A DNA stretch of 44,637 bases from an uncultured Myxococcales bacterium. Its GTDB lineage: Bacteria; Myxococcota; Myxococcia; Myxococcales; Myxococcaceae. Shown here piece by piece: positions 22,244-30,909 of the stretch. The translations under genes were made by a program, and so were the position numbers. Numbering within the stretch: position 1 is the stretch's first letter; each line of letters starts with the position of its first letter. Location: assembly GCA_903911905.1 (NCBI GenBank), contig CAIWFK010000834.1:1-44637 (forward strand). The letters are read 5' to 3'. A model generated the notes under the pieces. The model saw nothing but the letters and a program-made list of their open reading frames with translations. It was not told where the DNA came from and made no database searches.

Positions 22244-23344
22244 TCACCCTCGCACGACCAGCGCGGCGTCGAGGGTTTCGAGCAGGTAACGCACCGCCAG
22301 CGCCGTGGTGCGCGGGGCGCTCTGGGGGGTCGGGGTGAGCGAGGGCGCCAGTTCCATCACGTCACCACCGACCAGGCCGACCTCCCGGCCCAGTCGGCGA
22401 ATCAGTTCGACCACCCAGTCGGGCTCGAGCCCATCGGGTTCGGGCGTGCCGGTGGCGTCGGCGTAGCGCGCGTCGGTGCCGTCGACGTCGTTCGAGAAGA
22501 GTACGCCGGTGCGGTGGCGCGAGCGAACGTGGGCCAGCACGTCGTCGAGGGCGCGGGCGGGGTCGCGAAGAATGTCGGCAGCCCAGAACTGCCGGACCCC
22601 CAGCGTCGATTCCCAGTGCGCGCGGTCGCGGCCCGAGGCGCGAATGCCGACCTGGGTGAGGCGGCCGTCGCGGCCCAGGGCCTCGTTGGCGTGCCAGCTC
22701 CAGGTGGCGAAGCAGTACTTCACGCCCAGCCGGGTCTCGAGCAGGTCGGTGTGGGCGTCGCTCTGCACGATGCCGAAGCCGGGGCGGGCCGCATGGAGGG
22801 CGAGGACCGCGGGGAGCGCCGTGGAGTGGTCTCCGCCCAGGGTGAAGGGCTTCGCTGCCGGGTTGATCTGGAAGATGAGCTGCCAGGCGCGCTCGGCGAT
22901 GGAGAGCGGCGCGACGGGCAGGGTGCGGCGCACCTCGTCGGGCACGTTCGGGTACACCGCGCGGCGCGAGGCCTGCATCTGGGCCTCTCCGAGCATGTCG
23001 TCGTGCAGCAGTTGCGGGACCACGAAGACGTCGCCCACGTCGACCGCGCCGCGGCTGGAGAGGTCGACCCCGTCCTCCACCAGCTTGCTGCGAATGGCCT
23101 GCGGGCCCAGGTTGGCGCCTCGGCGAAAGCCCGCGCCCACGTCCGACGGAATGCCCAGCAGCACGGCCTTCGCTCCCACGATGCGCGAGAGCCGCTCGAC
23201 GAAGCGGGCCTGCACCTCGGCCTCGCTCGACACGCCGTACAGCGACTGCTGCAGCGCGAGTTGTTCCTTCTTGCCGGTCGAGACCAGGTACAGCCCAGCG
23301 CCGGCGGGGCGAAGAATGGTGGCGAGCTCGTCGAGGGCGTTCAT
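22244..23344 (-). CDS. arginase/agmatinase-family ureohydrolase
   Basis: A 366-residue enzyme with a complete set of binuclear manganese ligands: LGGDHSTALP, SDAHTDLLE and SNDVDGTDARYADATGTPEPDG. Upstream, GIPSDVGAGFRRGANLGPQAIR is the family's substrate-side region. Ureohydrolases split urea from guanidino compounds (arginine, agmatine, guanidinobutyrate or formiminoglutamate). The N-terminal extension of about 55 residues is not typical of short arginases, so the substrate is open. ATG 23344 is chosen over GTG 23353, since it gives a normal start to the first helix. Confidence 0.88.
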   Translation of the reverse strand: MNALDELATILRPAGAGLYLVSTGKKEQLALQQSLYGVSSEAEVQARFVERLSRIVGAKAVLLGIPSDVGAGFRRGANLGPQAIRSKLVEDGVDLSSRGAVDVGDVFVVPQLLHDDMLGEAQMQASRRAVYPNVPDEVRRTLPVAPLSIAERAWQLIFQINPAAKPFTLGGDHSTALPAVLALHAARPGFGIVQSDAHTDLLETRLGVKYCFATWSWHANEALGRDGRLTQVGIRASGRDRAHWESTLGVRQFWAADILRDPARALDDVLAHVRSRHRTGVLFSNDVDGTDARYADATGTPEPDGLEPDWVVELIRRLGREVGLVGGDVMELAPSLTPTPQSAPRTTALAVRYLLETLDAALVVRG

Positions 23345-23426
23345 GGCCTGCACTTCATGGCACCAAGTGGTCCCCGAGGGTCAAGTTGAACGGCTCTCGC
23401 CGCGAGCGCACGGGCCTCGGGTGCGC

Positions 23427-23654
23427 TCAGTCGGCGGGGAGCTCGAGCGAGGCCACGGCTCGTTCGAGGTCGGGCCTGGCGGCCGCGAAGGACTTCTTCG
23501 CCGCGAACCCCTGCACTTGCACCACGTTCCGCCCGCGCGCGTAGAGGCCGACGTAGAATTCGGCACGAAGACGGCGTCTGGCGGCGTCAGCGGGTCTTGC
23601 ATGGGTGAGGCTCCGGAAAGGGTCGACGAGCGACCAGCGCGAGCGGGCAGGCTA
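23427..23654 (-). pseudogene. C-terminal gene remnant (no start codon)
   Basis: In one minus-strand frame there is a protein-like stretch, AEFYVGLYARGRNVVQVQGF followed by AAARPDLERAVASLELPAD and a TGA at 23427-23429. It resembles the end of small secreted proteins with paired strands and a final helix. The frame is closed upstream by TAG near 23655 and contains no ATG, GTG or TTG start. I read it as a remnant whose 5' part was lost, perhaps when the neighbouring acyltransferase gene arrived. Chance resemblance is possible. Confidence 0.35.
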
Positions 23655-23711
23655 CCTCATCGAGTGCTTGTCAGGCAGCGGGCGCGCGGGTGATGGGGTA
23701 AGCGATGGGTC

Positions 23712-24629
23712 GTGACTGCCGCAGCGACCACGGTGCCATTTCCCAAGCGGGCGCGCCGGTACGTGCGCTCGCAGGTGGTGCGTGCCCTGGTGTGGCTGTT
23801 CGCCTTCGCGCCGCTGCGCCTGGCGTCAGAGGTCGGCGCTGTCCTTGGCGGCCTCGCGTACTTCCTGGTCGGCGGTGAGCGACGGAAGGCGCTCGAGTCG
23901 CTGGGCATCGCCTACCCCAAGAAGACCGCGGCCGAGCGGGTAGCGCTGGCGAAGGCCTGCTTTCGCCACCTGGGCCGCGCTGCGGGCGAGATGGTCTGCG
24001 TGCGGCAGTTGGACGCGCGCCGTGCCGAACTGGTCGAGTGGCCCGCCGAAGACCGGGCGCGCATGGACCGCGCGCTGGCGAAGGGCAAGGGCGTGGTCTT
24101 CGTCACCGGGCACTTCGGCAATTGGGAAGTGCTCGCGCGCCACGTCGCCCTCGAGGGGTACCCTGCGGCCGTCATCGGCAAGGAGACCAGCGACGCGCGC
24201 ACCACGGCGCTGGTCGAACGCTTCCGCAACGACGGCAAGCTGCGCGTCATCTGGCGAGGCGCCGCCGGGGCGGCGAAGGACATGCTGCGCACCCTGCGCG
24301 GCAACGCGATTCTGGGCCTGCTCATCGACCAGGACACGAAGGTGCAGTCGGTGTGGGTGCCCTTCTTCGGGCGCCTGGCCAAGACGCCTCGGGCCGCCGC
24401 CGACCTCGCGCTGCGCACCGGCGCGGTGCCGATGCTGGGCTTCGCGACGCGCGTAGGACCCTGCCGCTACCGCATCTCGATGCACGACGTGGCGCTGCCC
24501 GAGGGCGATGGGGAAGACGCGGTCGTCGCGCTCACCGCGGCGTTGACCGCTGGCATCGAGGCGCAGATTCGCAGCGCGCCTGAGCAGTGGGTGTGGCTGC
24601 ACCGGCGCTGGAGGTCGCCTCCGCCATGA
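23712..24629 (+). CDS. LpxL/HtrB-family lipid A acyltransferase-like protein
   Basis: A 305-residue membrane-associated acyltransferase. After an N-terminal hydrophobic helix (VVRALVWLFAFAPLRLA) come the catalytic motif GHFGNWEVLARH (His-x4-Glu, about residue 132), the segment ILGLLIDQDTKVQSVWVPFFG, and the ending APEQWVWLHRRWRSPP, all typical of lysophospholipid acyltransferases that add secondary acyl chains to lipid A. The start is GTG 23712; no in-frame ATG is near. The stop overlaps the ATG of the broken ModA gene. Confidence 0.88.
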   Translation: MTAAATTVPFPKRARRYVRSQVVRALVWLFAFAPLRLASEVGAVLGGLAYFLVGGERRKALESLGIAYPKKTAAERVALAKACFRHLGRAAGEMVCVRQLDARRAELVEWPAEDRARMDRALAKGKGVVFVTGHFGNWEVLARHVALEGYPAAVIGKETSDARTTALVERFRNDGKLRVIWRGAAGAAKDMLRTLRGNAILGLLIDQDTKVQSVWVPFFGRLAKTPRAAADLALRTGAVPMLGFATRVGPCRYRISMHDVALPEGDGEDAVVALTAALTAGIEAQIRSAPEQWVWLHRRWRSPPP

Positions 24630-25360
24630 CGAAGCGACTGGTGCTGCTGTTGCTGGTGGCGTCATGCAAGTAGTCGTCGCCGGCGGTGACGCCGTTGCAG
24701 GTGGCCGCAGCGGCCGACTTGAAGCCAGCGTTCGAAGCGCTCGGGCGAACCTTCACCAGTCGCTCGGGCGTACCGGTGGCCTTCACCTTCGGCAGCACGG
24801 GCCTGCTGGCCACGCAGCTCAAGGAAGGGGCGCCGTTCGACCTCTTCGCCGCCGCGAGCGTCGAGGCCGCGAAGGACGCGAGCTCCACCGGTACCTGTGA
24901 GGTGACGACGTTGCACACCTACGCCCGCGGCACGCTGGTGGTGCTGGGCGTCTCGTCGATGCAGGCGCTCGCGGACCCCAAGGTGAAGGTCATCGCGCTC
25001 GCGCAGCCCGACCACGCGCCGTATGGCCGCGCGGCGAAGCAGGCGCTCGAGCGCGCGGGGCTGTGGGACGTGGTGTCGGGACGCGTGGTGTACGCGCAGA
25101 ACGTCGGTCAGGCGCAGCAGTACTTCGCCACGCACAACGCGGAGGCCGCGTTCGTCTCGCGGAGCCTGGTGTCTGGTGCCGATGCCGGGGTGATGACCGA
25201 GGTGCCGGGGGCGCTGCATGACCCCATCGAGCAGGCGATGGTGGTCTGCACCCGCGGCGCGCATCGCATCGAGGCGCAGCGCTTCGCCGACCTGGTGCGC
25301 TCGAGCGAAGGCCAGGCGGTGCTCGCCGCGGCGGGGTTTCTGCCCGTCGCAACGAAGTGA
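24626..25360 (+). pseudogene. modA: ModA-like molybdate-binding lipoprotein with in-frame amber codon
   Basis: The ATG at 24626 overlaps the acyltransferase stop (ATGA) and begins a lipoprotein signal, MTKRLVLLLLVASC, with the lipid Cys at residue 14. Codon 16 is TAG (24671-24673). The same frame then runs open into a typical ModA protein: LQVAAAADLKPAFEALG, FGSTGLLATQLKEGAPFDLF, and DHAPYGRAAKQALERAGLW near the ligand site. The whole would be 243 residues. ModA binds molybdate or tungstate for an ABC importer, but no modB or modC is adjacent. Either the gene is inactivated, the base is a sequence error, or translation restarts at GTG 24683 without an export signal. Confidence 0.75.
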
Positions 25361-25850
25361 CCCGAGCCTTCACCGACGGTGCGGGCGGTGTGGTCTTCTG
25401 GAGCGGTCACGCACGCACGTCGGTCGTACTGCTGGTCTGTCCCTGCGGGTCCGTCAGCGCCAGAAGATGGCGCCAGGGTCTCTTCTCGCGGCCGTGGGTG
25501 TGGTCGGCGTGCACGGAGGAGTCGGTGCTGGCCACGTGCTCGTGGAGACGCTCCCGCACCGCCGGTCTGGTCCGAACGCAGGGCCTGCTGGGGTCATCTG
25601 CGCCGCCGTGGCCTGACGCGCCAGGTCCGCGTGAGCAAGACGGCGTCGGTGGGAGTCAAGGCGCGCACCGACGGTGTGGCCGCCGCCATGCGCGCTCGTC
25701 AGGACCAGGCTGCCGGGGTGGTGTGTGAGACGGGTTGCACGGTGCTCGACGCGGCCGAGCTCGCAGGCCTCGTGCTCCCGCTCGGCGTCGCATCACCTGC
25801 GTCGTCACCCACGCGTGCGTGAGGGCTCGGCGCGCGCTATCTCCCCCTGC
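25361..25850. other. 490-bp spacer with dyad-repeat sequence, no convincing gene
   Basis: Open frames here (for example plus 25379-25822) lack ribosome sites and have Arg-rich, shadow-like composition; a possible 63-residue frame from GTG 25632 is unsupported. The spacer carries several copies of the dyad motif seen at 1376-1557. Confidence 0.55.
25371..25680. repeat. dispersed copies of the ACC-N3-GGT dyad repeat
   Basis: CACCGACGGTGCGGG begins at 25371, CACCGCCGGTC at 25557 and CACCGACGGTG at 25666. The last is preceded by GGAGTCAAGGC, which matches GGAGTCAAAGC in the 1376-1557 array, so at least one full unit is shared between the two spacers. The copies here are spaced irregularly. Confidence 0.45.
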
Positions 25851-27629
25851 ATGCGACGACTGGTCCTGTTGGCGACGCTGGTGCAGTGTGGTTGTCGGAC
25901 GCCCGGTTTGTTCACCATCGAGCGGCCTTCCAGCGACACCCTGCGCCAGACGACGCAGGGACCCGTGCTGGGCGGTGACGGTCGGTACGGCAGTCACGCG
26001 TGGCTGGGCGTGCCGTTCGCCCAACCGCCAGTGGGGCCGCTGCGTTGGCGCGCGCCGCGGGCCCCCGCCCCCTGGTCCGGCACGCGCGAGGCGACGAGCT
26101 TTGGAGCGGCCTGCCCGCAGCAGGGCTCGGCCATGTCCAATTCCGAGAGCGGCGCCATCACCGGAAGTGAAGACTGTCTGACCTTGAGTCTGTGGGCCCC
26201 GCCGCTCAAGCCCGCCGAGGTCGCCACCACGAAGCTGCCGGTGATGGTGTGGATTCACGGCGGCGGCAACAGCATTGGCACCGTGTCGTTCTACGACGGC
26301 GGCCGTCTCGCCACCGAGCAGCAGGCGCTGGTCATCGGCGTGCAGTACCGCCTGGGGCCGCTGGGCTGGTTCCGCCACGCGGCGCTGCGCGAGGGGGCCG
26401 ACCAGTTCGACGCCAGCGGCAACTTCGGCACGCTCGACCTCATTCGGGCGCTGCAGTGGGTGCGCGACAACGCCCGAGCCTTCGGCGGCGACCCCGACAA
26501 CGTCACCATCTTCGGCGAGTCGGCAGGCGGGCTCGACACGTACACCCTGCTGCTCAGCCCGCTGGCGAAGGGGCTCTTCCACCGGGCCATCATCGAGAGT
26601 GGCGGTTTGTGGAGTGAAGCTCCCGAGTACGCCGAGGCGCCCCAGGCCGCGGGGGGCCACAAGAACAGCTCGACCGAGGTCATCACCCGGCTGCTGGTGA
26701 GCGCCGGCAAGGCCCCCGACGAGGCGAAGGCGCGCGCGCTGCTCGCCACCATGCCCGCAACCGAGCTCGCCACCTGGCTTCGCAGCCTGCCGGCGAAGGC
26801 GCTCTTCGCCGGCTACGGCACCGGCCGTGCGCTGGGCATGCTCGACGCGCCGCTGGTGTTCGCCGAGGGCACCGTGTTGCCGAAGGGCGACTGGCTCGAG
26901 CAGTTCTCGAAGCCCGACGGGTGGAACCGCGTGCCGGTCATCGTCGGCACCAACCGCGACGAGATGCGGCTCTTCCTCTTCCTCGACCCGAAGCGCACGC
27001 ACAAGGCACTGGGGCTGTTTCCCCGGCTCGACGACGAAGCGAACTTCACCGCCACCGCCGATGCGATGAGCCGCTTCTGGAAGCTGACCGGGGTCGATCG
27101 CCCGCTCTCGGCGATGGCCAGCAGCGGCGCCACCGAGCTCTACGCCTACCGCTGGGACTGGCACGACGAACCGACCACGGGCGGTTCCGACCTCTCGGTG
27201 ATGCTCGGCGCAGGCCACGGGCTCGAGGTGCCATTCGTCTTCGGCCACTTCCAGATGGGCCCGCTCAACGTCATCTTCACGCCCCAGAACGAAGCGCAGC
27301 GGGAAGCCATTTCGTCGGCCATGCGCTCGGCCTGGGGGCACTTCGCGAAGACGGGCGAGCCCGGCGGGGCGTGGGCGCGGTGGACGACCCAGGCGCACCA
27401 GAACCTGGTCTTCGACGTGGCCGCCAACGGCGGCATTCGCCCGCAGACGCTCGTCGAAGACGGCGAGCGCATCATCGCCGACACGCTTGCCGATGCGCGG
27501 CTGAAGACGCCGAAGGCGCGTTGCGAGGTGCTGCACGACCTGGCGGCGTGGGGGCGGGCGGTCGGTCGGGCGACGTACGACACTCAACCGATGTGCAGTG
27601 ACTTCGCGTTCGACGAGTATCCCTGGTGA
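25851..27629 (+). CDS. carboxylesterase type B family lipoprotein
   Basis: A 592-residue alpha/beta hydrolase. The signal sequence MRRLVLLATLVQCGC suggests a lipoprotein. The fold motifs are all present: GVPFAQPPVGPLRWRAP, SEDCLTLSLW, the oxyanion-hole VWIHGGGN, the nucleophile elbow IFGESAGG, and an acid-His pair near VPVIVGTNRDEM and GAGHGLEVPFVFG. Type B esterases hydrolyse a broad range of carboxylic esters, and an exported one would act on extracellular substrates. ATG 25851 starts the signal directly, after a spacer of about 490 bp. A small membrane protein begins at the base after its stop. Confidence 0.88.
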   Translation: MRRLVLLATLVQCGCRTPGLFTIERPSSDTLRQTTQGPVLGGDGRYGSHAWLGVPFAQPPVGPLRWRAPRAPAPWSGTREATSFGAACPQQGSAMSNSESGAITGSEDCLTLSLWAPPLKPAEVATTKLPVMVWIHGGGNSIGTVSFYDGGRLATEQQALVIGVQYRLGPLGWFRHAALREGADQFDASGNFGTLDLIRALQWVRDNARAFGGDPDNVTIFGESAGGLDTYTLLLSPLAKGLFHRAIIESGGLWSEAPEYAEAPQAAGGHKNSSTEVITRLLVSAGKAPDEAKARALLATMPATELATWLRSLPAKALFAGYGTGRALGMLDAPLVFAEGTVLPKGDWLEQFSKPDGWNRVPVIVGTNRDEMRLFLFLDPKRTHKALGLFPRLDDEANFTATADAMSRFWKLTGVDRPLSAMASSGATELYAYRWDWHDEPTTGGSDLSVMLGAGHGLEVPFVFGHFQMGPLNVIFTPQNEAQREAISSAMRSAWGHFAKTGEPGGAWARWTTQAHQNLVFDVAANGGIRPQTLVEDGERIIADTLADARLKTPKARCEVLHDLAAWGRAVGRATYDTQPMCSDFAFDEYPW

Positions 27630-27980
27630 GTGAGGCCCAACGAACGCGCCTTCACGGCGGCGACCCGGCTCAGTGGCCAGTTTCCTCGACGTGAGGCGTT
27701 GCTGAAGGAGCTGCGCCGACTCGGCTACCCCGACGACGAGGCCCGCATCGCAGCCAACGCGGTGAAGCCTCCGCAGGTCTTCCACGGCGACGAGCTGGCG
27801 GAGCGCGACGCGAAGCAGCGCGGGTACCTGCTGCTGCTCTCGGGAGCGCCCTGCCTGGGCGCTGGAATTCTCGGCTTTCTGATTTCCGATTCACCGCTCG
27901 CCGCGCTGCTCGCCCTGGGCCTCGGCGTGGGTCTGGTGGGCCTGGGCCTTCGCGCCACCTGGCGGGCTCGCGGCGTCTGA
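27630..27980 (+). CDS. small hypothetical protein with two membrane segments
   Basis: A 116-residue protein of unknown function, beginning at GTG 27630 directly after the esterase stop. The N-terminal half is soluble and helical (AATRLSGQFPRREALLKELRR), and the C-terminal half has two hydrophobic segments separated by a short loop (YLLLLSGAPCLGAGILGFLI and ALLALGLGVGLVGLGLRA). Its last 90 bp overlap the convergent PQQ-type gene, an unusual tail-to-tail overlap that would create complementary transcript ends. Tight spacing to the esterase suggests co-translation. Confidence 0.55.
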   Translation: MRPNERAFTAATRLSGQFPRREALLKELRRLGYPDDEARIAANAVKPPQVFHGDELAERDAKQRGYLLLLSGAPCLGAGILGFLISDSPLAALLALGLGVGLVGLGLRATWRARGV

Positions 27981-29609
27981 GGCCTTTGAGCGAATGGTCA
28001 GGCCGTAGATGCGGTCGGCGCGCGTGCCCAGCACCACGTGCTCGTTGAACACCGCCGGTGACGATTCGATGCCGCCCTCGAGCTGCACGTGCGTGACCTC
28101 GGCGCCGGTCCTCGCGTCGAGCAGCCGAACGAGGCCGTCGATGCCGCCCTGCAGCAGGTACGACTTGCCGCTGGCCGAGGTCAGCAGGGTGGGGCTGGAC
28201 CACGAGAAGTGCGGCAGGTCGACCTTCCACGCCTGGTGGCCGGTTGCCTTGTCCAACGCCAGCACCATGCCATTCTCGGGGCCCGGGCAGCGCGAGAGCG
28301 TGAAGTACACCAGGTCGGCGACGTCGCCTCGGCCCACCACGTTGGTGGCGAACAGGCCAGCGTCGATTTTCTTCGGCGGGCCGGTCGCGCCCAGGCAGGG
28401 CCGCGTCACGTCCCACTGCTGGGCACCGGTCAGGGCGTCGAGCTTGCGCAGGTGGGTCTGGCCTTTGGGGCCGGTGCGGTCGACCTCGCAGCCCGTGTAG
28501 AGAAAGGGGTGTCCGCTCTCGACGTCGATGGTGATGCTGGCGTCGGTGTCGTCGCCCGCGTCGAAGGCCCACAGCGGCGTGAAGGTGCGCAGGTCGAGCG
28601 CCTGCAAGAGGCCCGAGTTGTCGCCGAAGAAGGCCAGGTTCCTGGTCACGCTCAGCGAATTCTCGACCCCGAAGGTCTCGGTGTGAGGGTGGCGGTAGCG
28701 GTAGCGCGTGACCTCGGGCGCGAGCGTGAGCGTCAGGGCGATGGGGTCGAAGCGGGTGTTCAGGTGCAGCAGGTACACGAGGCCGTTCTCGCCGCCGACC
28801 ACGTAGGTGTCGGTTCGCCGGTTGAGCAGCCCCGAGCTGTCGAAGGCGCCCCACTCGTGGCGGGGCGCGTCGGGGTCGTGCCCCGGCAGGAAGAAGACCT
28901 CGCGGTGGGTGATGAGGTCGTAGACGCGCAGGCCGATGGGCGCGTGGTCGGGAATGCCCTGGCCCACGAAGAGCAACGGGTAGCCGCGCGGGTCCACCGA
29001 CACCGAGCCCTTGATGGGGTTGCGGGTGTCGAGCGGCGGGCGGGTCTGTCGACCGGTGAGCAGGTCGAGGAAGTACACGTGTCCGTCGAGCGAGCCCTGC
29101 AGCACTTCGATGAAGTCGTCATCGAAGCGGCGCGACCCCAGGTTGGTCATCGAATGGCGCACCACCGCGGGCCACCGCACGATGGCGCTCTGGCCGGTCC
29201 ACCCGCTGCCGCCGAACCAGGGCGCGGCGCCGTCGGTGGTGCGGGCCACCCAGGTCACGCTCAGCTTCGTCGGTGAATCGGGAATGGTACCGAACGCACC
29301 GCCGGTGCGCTGCGGGTTGCCGCGAAAGGTGAAGACGCCCTCGAGGGTGCTGTACGGCTCGGGGAAATGCTGGCGGTCGCTCTCTGGGACGCCCGCGTCG
29401 TGCAGCACCGAGCGCTCGAGCGTGGCCAGGCTGGCCGACGGTGCGACCTCGTACCAGTCATCGGGTGGTGGCGGCGGCTGTGGCAGGCCCGCGTCGACTT
29501 CGAGCGGTGCCTCGACGACGGCAGGTGGCGCGGTGACGACTGGCGGTGGCGTGGGCGTACGACACGCCGTGACGCCGAAGACCGCCAGGAAGAGCCCGCA
29601 GACCCGCAC
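27891..29609 (-). CDS. PQQ-type beta-propeller lipoprotein
   Basis: A 572-residue protein with a lipoprotein signal (VCGLFLAVFGVTAC) and a Pro/Val-rich linker, followed by repeated propeller blades such as LQGSLDGHVYFLDLLTG, VGGENGLVYLLHL, LLQALDLRTFTPLWAFD and LQGGIDGLVRLLDARTG. These AxDxxTG-type turns are those of PQQ-like repeats found in dehydrogenases and in BamB; no catalytic residues for PQQ binding are obvious, so it may be a scaffolding or binding propeller. The start is uncertain: GTG 29609 begins the signal; TTG 29636 would add nine residues. The C-terminal 30 residues are low-complexity and overlap the convergent small membrane protein. Confidence 0.8.
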   Translation of the reverse strand: MRVCGLFLAVFGVTACRTPTPPPVVTAPPAVVEAPLEVDAGLPQPPPPPDDWYEVAPSASLATLERSVLHDAGVPESDRQHFPEPYSTLEGVFTFRGNPQRTGGAFGTIPDSPTKLSVTWVARTTDGAAPWFGGSGWTGQSAIVRWPAVVRHSMTNLGSRRFDDDFIEVLQGSLDGHVYFLDLLTGRQTRPPLDTRNPIKGSVSVDPRGYPLLFVGQGIPDHAPIGLRVYDLITHREVFFLPGHDPDAPRHEWGAFDSSGLLNRRTDTYVVGGENGLVYLLHLNTRFDPIALTLTLAPEVTRYRYRHPHTETFGVENSLSVTRNLAFFGDNSGLLQALDLRTFTPLWAFDAGDDTDASITIDVESGHPFLYTGCEVDRTGPKGQTHLRKLDALTGAQQWDVTRPCLGATGPPKKIDAGLFATNVVGRGDVADLVYFTLSRCPGPENGMVLALDKATGHQAWKVDLPHFSWSSPTLLTSASGKSYLLQGGIDGLVRLLDARTGAEVTHVQLEGGIESSPAVFNEHVVLGTRADRIYGLTIRSKASDAASPPGGAKAQAHQTHAEAQGEQRGER

Positions 29610-29660
29610 GCCCCGAGCGTAGGTCGACGTACTCAAAGCGACAGTTTTCGAGGTGACGCG

Positions 29661-30069
29661 TCAGGCGCGCTCGAAGCCCAGCAGTTGCTCGGCGCGCAGC
29701 CAGACCTCGGACCCTGCGTCGATGGGGCCCGGCACGAACCAGGAGCCCCACGATGGGAATGGGCGCCACCGCGCGCAGGAAGAACGCCTGGCCGTCGATG
29801 CTCACCAGGTCGTCGGACTCGCGGACCCGGCTCGCGCGCTCGTCGGGCGGCACGGCGAAGAACGCGTCAGGGCGGCGGAAGGCGGGCTCGACTTCGTCGT
29901 GGGCTTCACCGCAGGGGGCGCTGGTCACGAGCGCTCTGGCTGGCCGACGCACGCGCTTCTTCGCCTTCGCCGGTTTCGGCTTCGACGCCCGAGCCGAGCG
30001 CTTCGTGGACGTCGGCCGCTTCGCCGTCGAGCGCGCCCGTCGCTTCGGCTTCAGTCGCCTGGTGGCCAT
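29661..30069 (-). pseudogene. DUF2199-like protein, frameshifted
   Basis: ATG 30069 opens a frame with a very basic Lys/Arg tail (MATRRLKPKRRARSTAK and further Lys/Pro repeats), then a DUF2199-like core: CGEAHDEVEPAFRRPDAFF, VPPDERASRVRESDD, DGQAFFLRAVAPIPI. The next family element, WGSWFVPGPIDAGSEVW, is found in another frame and ends at TGA 29661. Skipping one base near 29750 joins them as PIPI-WGSWF. This looks like a single-base insertion. DUF2199 has no known function. The basic tail is unusual and might bind nucleic acid. Confidence 0.55.
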
Positions 30070-30276
30070 GGGCGCGATGGACGGCCTCGGGCGCTGTTCG
30101 AACCAGTCGGTGCCCGAAGTGGCTGAATCGACTCGGGTGTGGGCGAGTGCGGGAAGATCGCACCCCACGAAGTCACTGCATCGCGACGTCGAAGTCGTCA
30201 CACTGTCGCAGGAGGCCGGTAAATCGGCCTCGCATGACGCTGAATGAAAGAGAACGTCACTCACGGGAGGCCACAC

Positions 30277-30522
30277 ATGCTGCAGCCTGAATCCGTCCGT
30301 TCCGTCGCCGAGCGTCTCGACAACTACTTCGAATGGTACCTGCGCACCGACCCCGATGCGTCGTCGGCGGTGGTCGCGTTGGTGGCCCGCTTCACCGCAC
30401 TCGCGGGCGGTGAGGTGAACCCGGCTGAGGCGAAGCGCCTGCTCGACGACACGCGTGGCTTCTCGCTGGGCAGCCCGTGGGAAGAGATGCGCATGACCTT
30501 GATGACGTTGACCCGCGCCTGA
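30277..30522 (+). CDS. small hypothetical protein
   Basis: An 81-residue, probably all-helical soluble protein with no recognised family: SVRSVAERLDNYFEWYLRTD, then ALVARFTALAGGEVNPAEAKRL and a short C-terminal helix. A clear ribosome site CGGGAGG ends 6 bp before the ATG, which supports expression. The gene stands alone between a broken DUF2199 gene on the other strand and a 387-bp spacer. Confidence 0.65.
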   Translation: MLQPESVRSVAERLDNYFEWYLRTDPDASSAVVALVARFTALAGGEVNPAEAKRLLDDTRGFSLGSPWEEMRMTLMTLTRA

Positions 30523-30909
30523 GCGGCGAACGGGCTCCCGCGTGGAGCGGGCCAGGCGAACCTCGCTCGCGAGGCTCATGACGTGGAAGCCGACCCCGTG
30601 CTCGCGACCGACGGGGTGTGGCGGACTTCGTTCGGGTGAGGTCGTACGCCGTCGGTGCAGCGCCGTTGTCGACGCTCCCGACTCCCGACTCGCACTCGAG
30701 GGCGCGGGCACCGAGCTCCGCCAAGGCGTTTGGTCGCAACGGGCGAGGGAGGCGGGCTCATCGCGCTCGTCGCCACGCCACCCTGGTCGACGGTGTGCTG
30801 CGTACCTGCGAGCGCCGTGGTCACGATGACGCCGACCTCCCGCAGCTCCGAGGGCGAGGGCCTCGAGCCAGCTCGGTGGGCACCGTGGAGTCCAGCGCGC
30901 CGCGTGACG
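30523..30909. other. 387-bp spacer, no gene seen
   Basis: This lies between the 81-residue protein (plus) and the SET-domain gene (minus), so both transcripts converge here. A small hairpin CCTCGCTCGCGAGG occurs at 30561-30574. Long open frames through the spacer are compositional. A few CGGTG and GAGTC elements recall the dyad repeats but are too weak to claim. Confidence 0.5.

Noticed and set aside
25379-25822. 147-codon plus-strand frame after ModA
   Set aside because: No ribosome site, shadow-like composition and no resemblance to any family; only the dyad repeats stand out.
29753-30247. 164-codon plus-strand frame
   Set aside because: It is antisense to the DUF2199-like gene and its composition is that of a complementary shadow.
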